DNA of 42,307 bases, from NCBI GenBank assembly GCA_934572535.1, contig CAKTLJ010000016.1, positions 1-42,307 on the forward strand. Reading direction: 5' to 3'. Below, piece after piece: positions 39,578 to 42,307 of the stretch. How positions within the stretch are numbered: position 1 is the stretch's first letter; each line of letters opens with the position of its first letter. Made by a program: the position numbers and the translations under genes. This stretch comes from an uncultured Eubacteriales bacterium. GTDB taxonomy: Bacteria; Bacillota; Clostridia; Oscillospirales; Oscillospiraceae. The notes under the pieces were generated by a model. That model saw only the letters and a program-made list of their open reading frames with translations. It did no database searches and was not told the origin of the DNA.

Positions 39578-39654
39578 GGATATTACCCAGCTATGACATG
39601 ATATTTCCCGGCTCGTCCGGGAATCCTAATCCCATTTTCCAAGGAGTTGACGCT

Positions 39655-40719
39655 ATGGAGCCTATCACTTCCCGCCTGGAGCCGATCTTCGGCAGCTTCC
39701 CCGAGGCTGTGATCTACCTGTTCGGCGGGCAGGCGGTCTATTCCAACGAGCCCGGGTCCCACCTGCTGCAAAGCTGCCCCGCAGATCTGCTCTTCGCCAT
39801 GGCAGAGCATCCCGGCGGAGCGATGGAGATCGCCCTGGGCCAGGACCTGTATCGGGTGACGGTCTCCCCCTTTGACGGCGGTGTGCTGCTGGTGCTGCGC
39901 CCCCTGCCCCAGAGCGAGGAGAAGAAGCACCCCTTCGCCCACCCCGTGTACCGGATGCGGGAGTGCCTGTCCAACTTCAACGCAGTCCAGTTCCGCATGA
40001 GGCGGGTCCTGGAGGAGAAGCATCTGACCGGCGCGTTCGAGCAGGACCTGGCCAGCCAGAGCCGCTTGCTCTTCCAAATGCTGCGCCTGACCCGCCAGGC
40101 AGAGCTGACCCAGGAGCTCAACGAGAAGGCCTTCCCCCGGGAGGAGGGCTTCGACCTGGCCATGGTCTGCCGGGGCATGGCCGAGGAGGCCGGGTGGCTG
40201 GCCGACCTGGCCGGGGTGCGGTTCTCCTATTCCAGCAACGTGGAGAGCCTGGGCTTCCAGGGCAGCAAGTCGCTTCTGACCCAGATGCTCCTGGCCCTGG
40301 TGTCCAACAGCATCCGCGCCGCCGGAAAGGACGGCGTGTCCGAGATGCGCTTCCACGCGGAGAACGGCCGGGTGGTCATTTCCCTGCGCGACAGCGGCAT
40401 GGGCATCCCCGAGGACCGCATGGCCACCCTCTTTTCCGGGGACGCCCCGGAAGAGATCCCCCGCCCCGGCGAGGGGGCCGGTCTGGGGCTGTACAACGCC
40501 CAGCGGATCGCGGCCCTTCACGGCGGCGTCCTCATCGCCCAGAGCGGCCAGGAGGGCGGGACCAGCCTGGTGGTCTCCCTGCCCATCGTGACCCCCGCCA
40601 GCGTACCGGCCCGAAACAATCCGGGCTACGACAACCTGGGCGGCTATTCGCCGGTGCTCATCGAGCTGAGCGACGTGCTGCCCTGGCAGGCCTTCGTGCC
40701 CTCCAGCCAGGACGAATAA
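39655..40719 (+). CDS. Histidine-kinase-like ATPase without phosphoacceptor His box
   Basis: 354 residues, no membrane helix. The N-terminal 100 or so look like a small sensor (PAS-like) region. The helical middle (MRECLSNFNAVQFRMRRVLE...SRLLFQMLRLTRQAELTQEL) has the position of a DHp helix pair but no H-E/D motif. The HATPase domain is intact: N box LLALVSNSIRAA, G1 DSGMGIPEDRM, G2 GEGAGLGLYNAQRI, and GGTSLVVSLP. No response regulator adjoins. It could be a degenerate kinase, a phosphatase/anti-sigma-type ATPase, or act with a distant partner. Start ATG behind AAGGAG. Confidence 0.8.
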   Translation: MEPITSRLEPIFGSFPEAVIYLFGGQAVYSNEPGSHLLQSCPADLLFAMAEHPGGAMEIALGQDLYRVTVSPFDGGVLLVLRPLPQSEEKKHPFAHPVYRMRECLSNFNAVQFRMRRVLEEKHLTGAFEQDLASQSRLLFQMLRLTRQAELTQELNEKAFPREEGFDLAMVCRGMAEEAGWLADLAGVRFSYSSNVESLGFQGSKSLLTQMLLALVSNSIRAAGKDGVSEMRFHAENGRVVISLRDSGMGIPEDRMATLFSGDAPEEIPRPGEGAGLGLYNAQRIAALHGGVLIAQSGQEGGTSLVVSLPIVTPASVPARNNPGYDNLGGYSPVLIELSDVLPWQAFVPSSQDE

Positions 40720-40722
40720 GGC

Positions 40723-40748
40723 AAAAACGCCCCGATCGGGGCGTTTTT
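40723..40748. terminator. Bidirectional terminator between kinase-like and LuxR-type genes
   Basis: AAAAACGCCCCGA and TCGGGGCGTTTTT, perfect palindrome, shared by two convergent genes. Confidence 0.93.
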
Positions 40749-40760
40749 GCGTTTCTTCTG

Positions 40761-41519
40761 TCACTCGCTTCGCCGTTTCAGCAGGTCCCAGCGAGAGGAC
40801 ACCCCGCACTTGCGGTACAGGTTTTGCAGGTGCTTGAGCAGCGTATTTTTGCTGATGGACAGCCGCTCCAGCAGCTCGTTGTTGTTCATGTCCTGGAAGA
40901 TGAGGCCCAGGATCTCCTCCTCCCGGCGGGTCAGACCATAGGCCCGGCTCATCTCGGCCAGGCTGCGGCCCTCGTGCGCCGCGGTCGTCCTCCGCTGCCC
41001 GCAGGTCCAGTAGGCCAGGTTGATGTGGTTGGCCAGGGAGCGCAGGTAGAAATCCTCCCGCTCCGTAAACAGGCCGTCGGCCTTGGTGCGATACAGCGCC
41101 AGCCGCCCCATGACCCGGTTGCCGTAGGCGATGTTCATTTGCACGCAGTCAATGATGTTGTAGGGGCTGTAGAGGTCCCGGTAGGACCAGGCCGAAAACC
41201 GCCCGCTGTCCGACATGACCTCGCTGTCCCGCACCACCACGGACTCCACCGCATGACTGAGCCAGAGGGTGTAGGACTGGTCGATCTGCTCCACCCACTG
41301 CTTTTCCACCGACTCAAACTGCCGCGGCTTGCAGAACGGCTCGCCGTGGACCGTCTCCTGGCTCTCCGGGTCCTCGGTAATGGGGATCAGGCTGGCGTAG
41401 GTATAGGGGATGAGGAGCTTGATCTGGGCCAGGAGCGCGGGCTTGAGCGCCTCCATGGTCTGGCAGGCGTGGATGCGGTAAATCACTTCGTTGTAGAGAA
41501 GAAAATCGTTTTTTTCCAT
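40761..41519 (-). CDS. LuxR-type (HTH) transcriptional regulator
   Basis: 252 residues. The N-terminal 180 have a GAF-like sensor character (LLIPYTYASLIPITED, GRLALYRTKADGLFTEREDF). The C-terminal LuxR HTH: YGLTRREEEILGLIFQDMNN, then NELLERLSISKNTLLKHLQN and LYRKCGVSSRWDLL. No receiver domain Asp triad is seen, so it is not an ordinary response regulator. The start is the ATG at 41519 after GGAGG. The convergent neighbour is the kinase-like ATPase; a functional link is possible but not shown. Confidence 0.88.
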   Translation of the reverse strand: MEKNDFLLYNEVIYRIHACQTMEALKPALLAQIKLLIPYTYASLIPITEDPESQETVHGEPFCKPRQFESVEKQWVEQIDQSYTLWLSHAVESVVVRDSEVMSDSGRFSAWSYRDLYSPYNIIDCVQMNIAYGNRVMGRLALYRTKADGLFTEREDFYLRSLANHINLAYWTCGQRRTTAAHEGRSLAEMSRAYGLTRREEEILGLIFQDMNNNELLERLSISKNTLLKHLQNLYRKCGVSSRWDLLKRRSE

Positions 41520-41559
41520 GGGGACCTCCGGGGGAACGCGCGGGCGCTTTGGTTCCTCA

Positions 41560-41588
41560 ATTGTAACCAGCTTTCTCCTTAAAATCAA
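41560..41588 (-). promoter_or_regulatory. Promoter of the LuxR-type gene
   Basis: Minus strand TTGATT, 17 bp, TACAAT; about 40 bp before the start codon. Confidence 0.7.
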
Positions 41589-41655
41589 GGCGAAACGGAT
41601 CAAATTTAAGAAGGGAAGGCGGGAGCACGCGGGCATTTCCACCAAAAAATGAGAA

Positions 41656-41684
41656 TTGACGGCCGCTGTTTTTTGCGATACGAT
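41656..41684 (+). promoter_or_regulatory. Promoter of a candidate sRNA
   Basis: TTGACG, 17 bp, TACGAT; predicted start near 41691. Confidence 0.6.
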
Positions 41685-41690
41685 ATGAGT

Positions 41691-41819
41691 GATGTGGAGC
41701 CTCCTTGCTCCTCTACCCTTTCTTGAGAGCCCACCACAAAGCCTCCCGTCTTTCGTCTCTTCCTTTTGACCGACCACCCCCCGCCGGGACTGCTTCCGGC
41801 GCGGGGTGGCATTTTTCTT
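41691..41819 (+). ncRNA. Candidate C-rich small RNA
   Basis: About 129 nt between a promoter and a terminator, with no good reading frame or ribosome site. It carries several unpaired-looking CCTCC/CTCC words (GAGCCTCCTTGCTCCTC and AAAGCCTCCCGTC), complementary to Shine-Dalgarno sequences, as in some Gram-positive trans-acting sRNAs. The terminator is CCACCCCCCGCCGG pairing with CCGGCGCGGGGTGG, followed by CATTTTTC (41774-41817). Targets unknown. Confidence 0.5.
41774..41817 (+). terminator. Terminator of the candidate sRNA
   Basis: CCACCCC...GCCGG with CCGGC...GGGGTGG, then ATTTTTC. Only the plus strand carries the T-tract. Confidence 0.75.
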
Positions 41820-41833
41820 GCGTTCTGAACAAG

Positions 41834-41870
41834 AAAGCCTGAAAACCCTTGATACGGGCTTTCAGGCTTT
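41834..41870 (-). terminator. Terminator of the tRNA cluster
   Basis: AAAGCCTGAAA and TTTCAGGCTTT around a 15-nt loop, six bases after tRNA-Lys. Confidence 0.8.
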
Positions 41871-41875
41871 GGGGT

Positions 41876-41951
41876 TGGTGACCCAGCGGGGATTCGAACC
41901 CCGGACACCCTGCTTAAAAGGCAGGTGCTCTGCCGACTGAGCTACTGGGTC
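41876..41951 (-). tRNA. tRNA-Lys(TTT)
   Basis: 76 nt with encoded CCA. Acceptor GACCCAG/CTGGGTC, anticodon loop CTTTTAA in the stem CTGCC..AGCAG, T-arm GGGGTTCGAACCCC. Confidence 0.95.
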
Positions 41952-41981
41952 ATCTCTCTATGTCAAGTTGAAGAATAAGTA

Positions 41982-42056
41982 TGGCTGGGGTGGCCGGACT
42001 CGAACCAGCGAATGCGGGAGTCAAAGTCCCGTGCCTTACCACTTGGCGACACCCCA
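41982..42056 (-). tRNA. tRNA-Gln(TTG)
   Basis: 75 nt with encoded CCA. Acceptor TGGGGTG/CACCCCA, anticodon loop CTTTGAC in the stem GGGA..TCCC, T-arm with GGTTCGAGTCC. Confidence 0.95.
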
Positions 42057-42075
42057 TTGTGAAGGTGTTAATAGA

Positions 42076-42109
42076 AGAGAGAGCCGGAACCGCCGCTCCG
42101 GCTCTCTCT
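42076..42109. repeat. Hairpin between tRNA-His and tRNA-Gln
   Basis: Perfect 13-bp stem AGAGAGAGCCGGA/TCCGGCTCTCTCT with an 8-nt loop, 20 bp before tRNA-Gln. It may be an RNase III-type processing site or a partial terminator in the tRNA transcript. Confidence 0.6.
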
Positions 42110-42116
42110 CGAGATC

Positions 42117-42194
42117 TGGGGTGGGTAAAGGGATTCGAACCCTCGACACCCGGAACCACAATCCGGTGCTCTAACCAACTGAGCTATACCCACC
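42117..42194 (-). tRNA. tRNA-His(GTG)
   Basis: 78 nt with the His-specific extra 5' G opposite the discriminator C, encoded CCA, and anticodon loop TTGTGGT in the stem CCGGA..TCCGG. Confidence 0.95.
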
Positions 42195-42226
42195 AAATAT
42201 TCAATTGCTAAGCAGTGAAGAGAAAA

Positions 42227-42303
<77 letters not shown>

Positions 42304-42307
42304 ATAT

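Larger units (their letters stand above)
41520..41875. other. 356-bp gap between the LuxR-type gene and tRNA-Lys
   Basis: Contains the regulator's promoter (41560-41588), a plus-strand sRNA unit with promoter and terminator (41656-41819) and the tRNA terminator (41834-41870). I see no protein gene. Confidence 0.7.

Noticed and set aside
41606..41908. 100-codon minus-strand frame between the LuxR-type gene and tRNA-Lys
   Set aside because: It would run through a tRNA terminator and the sRNA unit, is Pro/Arg/Gly-rich, and has no ribosome site.

Overview
The window is a G+C-rich chromosomal segment from a low-copy-repeat Gram-positive anaerobe. The gene content points to a gut clostridium of the Oscillospiraceae type (Flavonifractor/Lawsonibacter-like): a NadD-YqeK fusion, a split B12-dependent methionine synthase, SLH-domain surface proteins, MltG and LCP wall enzymes, strong AGGAGG ribosome sites and consensus SigA promoters. 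This placement is inferred from gene content; no 16S gene is present.

Layout. (1) 1-7581, minus strand: one long housekeeping operon, ftsY-rph-rdgB-yhbY-nadD/yqeK-lcp-rsfS-leuS, driven by a consensus promoter at 7553-7581; leuS runs off the left edge. (2) 7657-16082, minus: a methyl-cycle run, ahcY-metK-(GT2)-(O-antigen-ligase-like)-metH reactivation domain-metH, headed by a SAM-clan riboswitch with an intrinsic terminator. (3) 16214-18237, plus: rhomboid-like zinc-ribbon membrane protein, cytidine deaminase, sugar O-acetyltransferase. (4) 18286-23239, minus: DUF378 protein, then an operon tagA/wecG-tmk-fthfs-mltG-U32. (5) 23275-24717, plus: GNAT and SH3b surface protein. (6) 24720-29345, minus: asparaginase, S41-SLH protease and a beta-CASP RNase-like protein. 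(7) 29498-32363, plus: VOC protein and a secreted repeat protein. (8) 32442-35103: accessory island, partly AT-rich. (9) 35104-39391, minus: S-layer-like protein and GAPDH, with a small-RNA locus between them. (10) 39549-41588: orphan histidine-kinase-like ATPase (plus) and a LuxR-type regulator (minus). (11) 41656-42303: a candidate sRNA and four tRNAs (Arg, His, Gln, Lys).

The most unusual part is the island at 32442-35000. It holds a compact ribosomal-peptide locus: an 89-residue precursor with two exact-period core repeats (K-T-x4-E-x-D-D-[D/E]), an overlapping ATP-grasp ligase of the MvdD/graspetide type, and a translationally coupled three-helix membrane protein. The predicted product is an omega-ester or omega-amide cross-linked peptide with a core pattern I do not recognise. 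Beside it lie two tandem copies, 333 bp apart, of a 303-bp element. Each encodes a 24-residue hydrophobic peptide behind a hairpin that sequesters its ribosome site, and each is faced by a perfect consensus promoter for a convergent antisense RNA. This looks like a duplicated type I toxin-antitoxin module. A second candidate antitoxin RNA, with a peptide remnant opposite it, lies between the S-layer gene and gapA.
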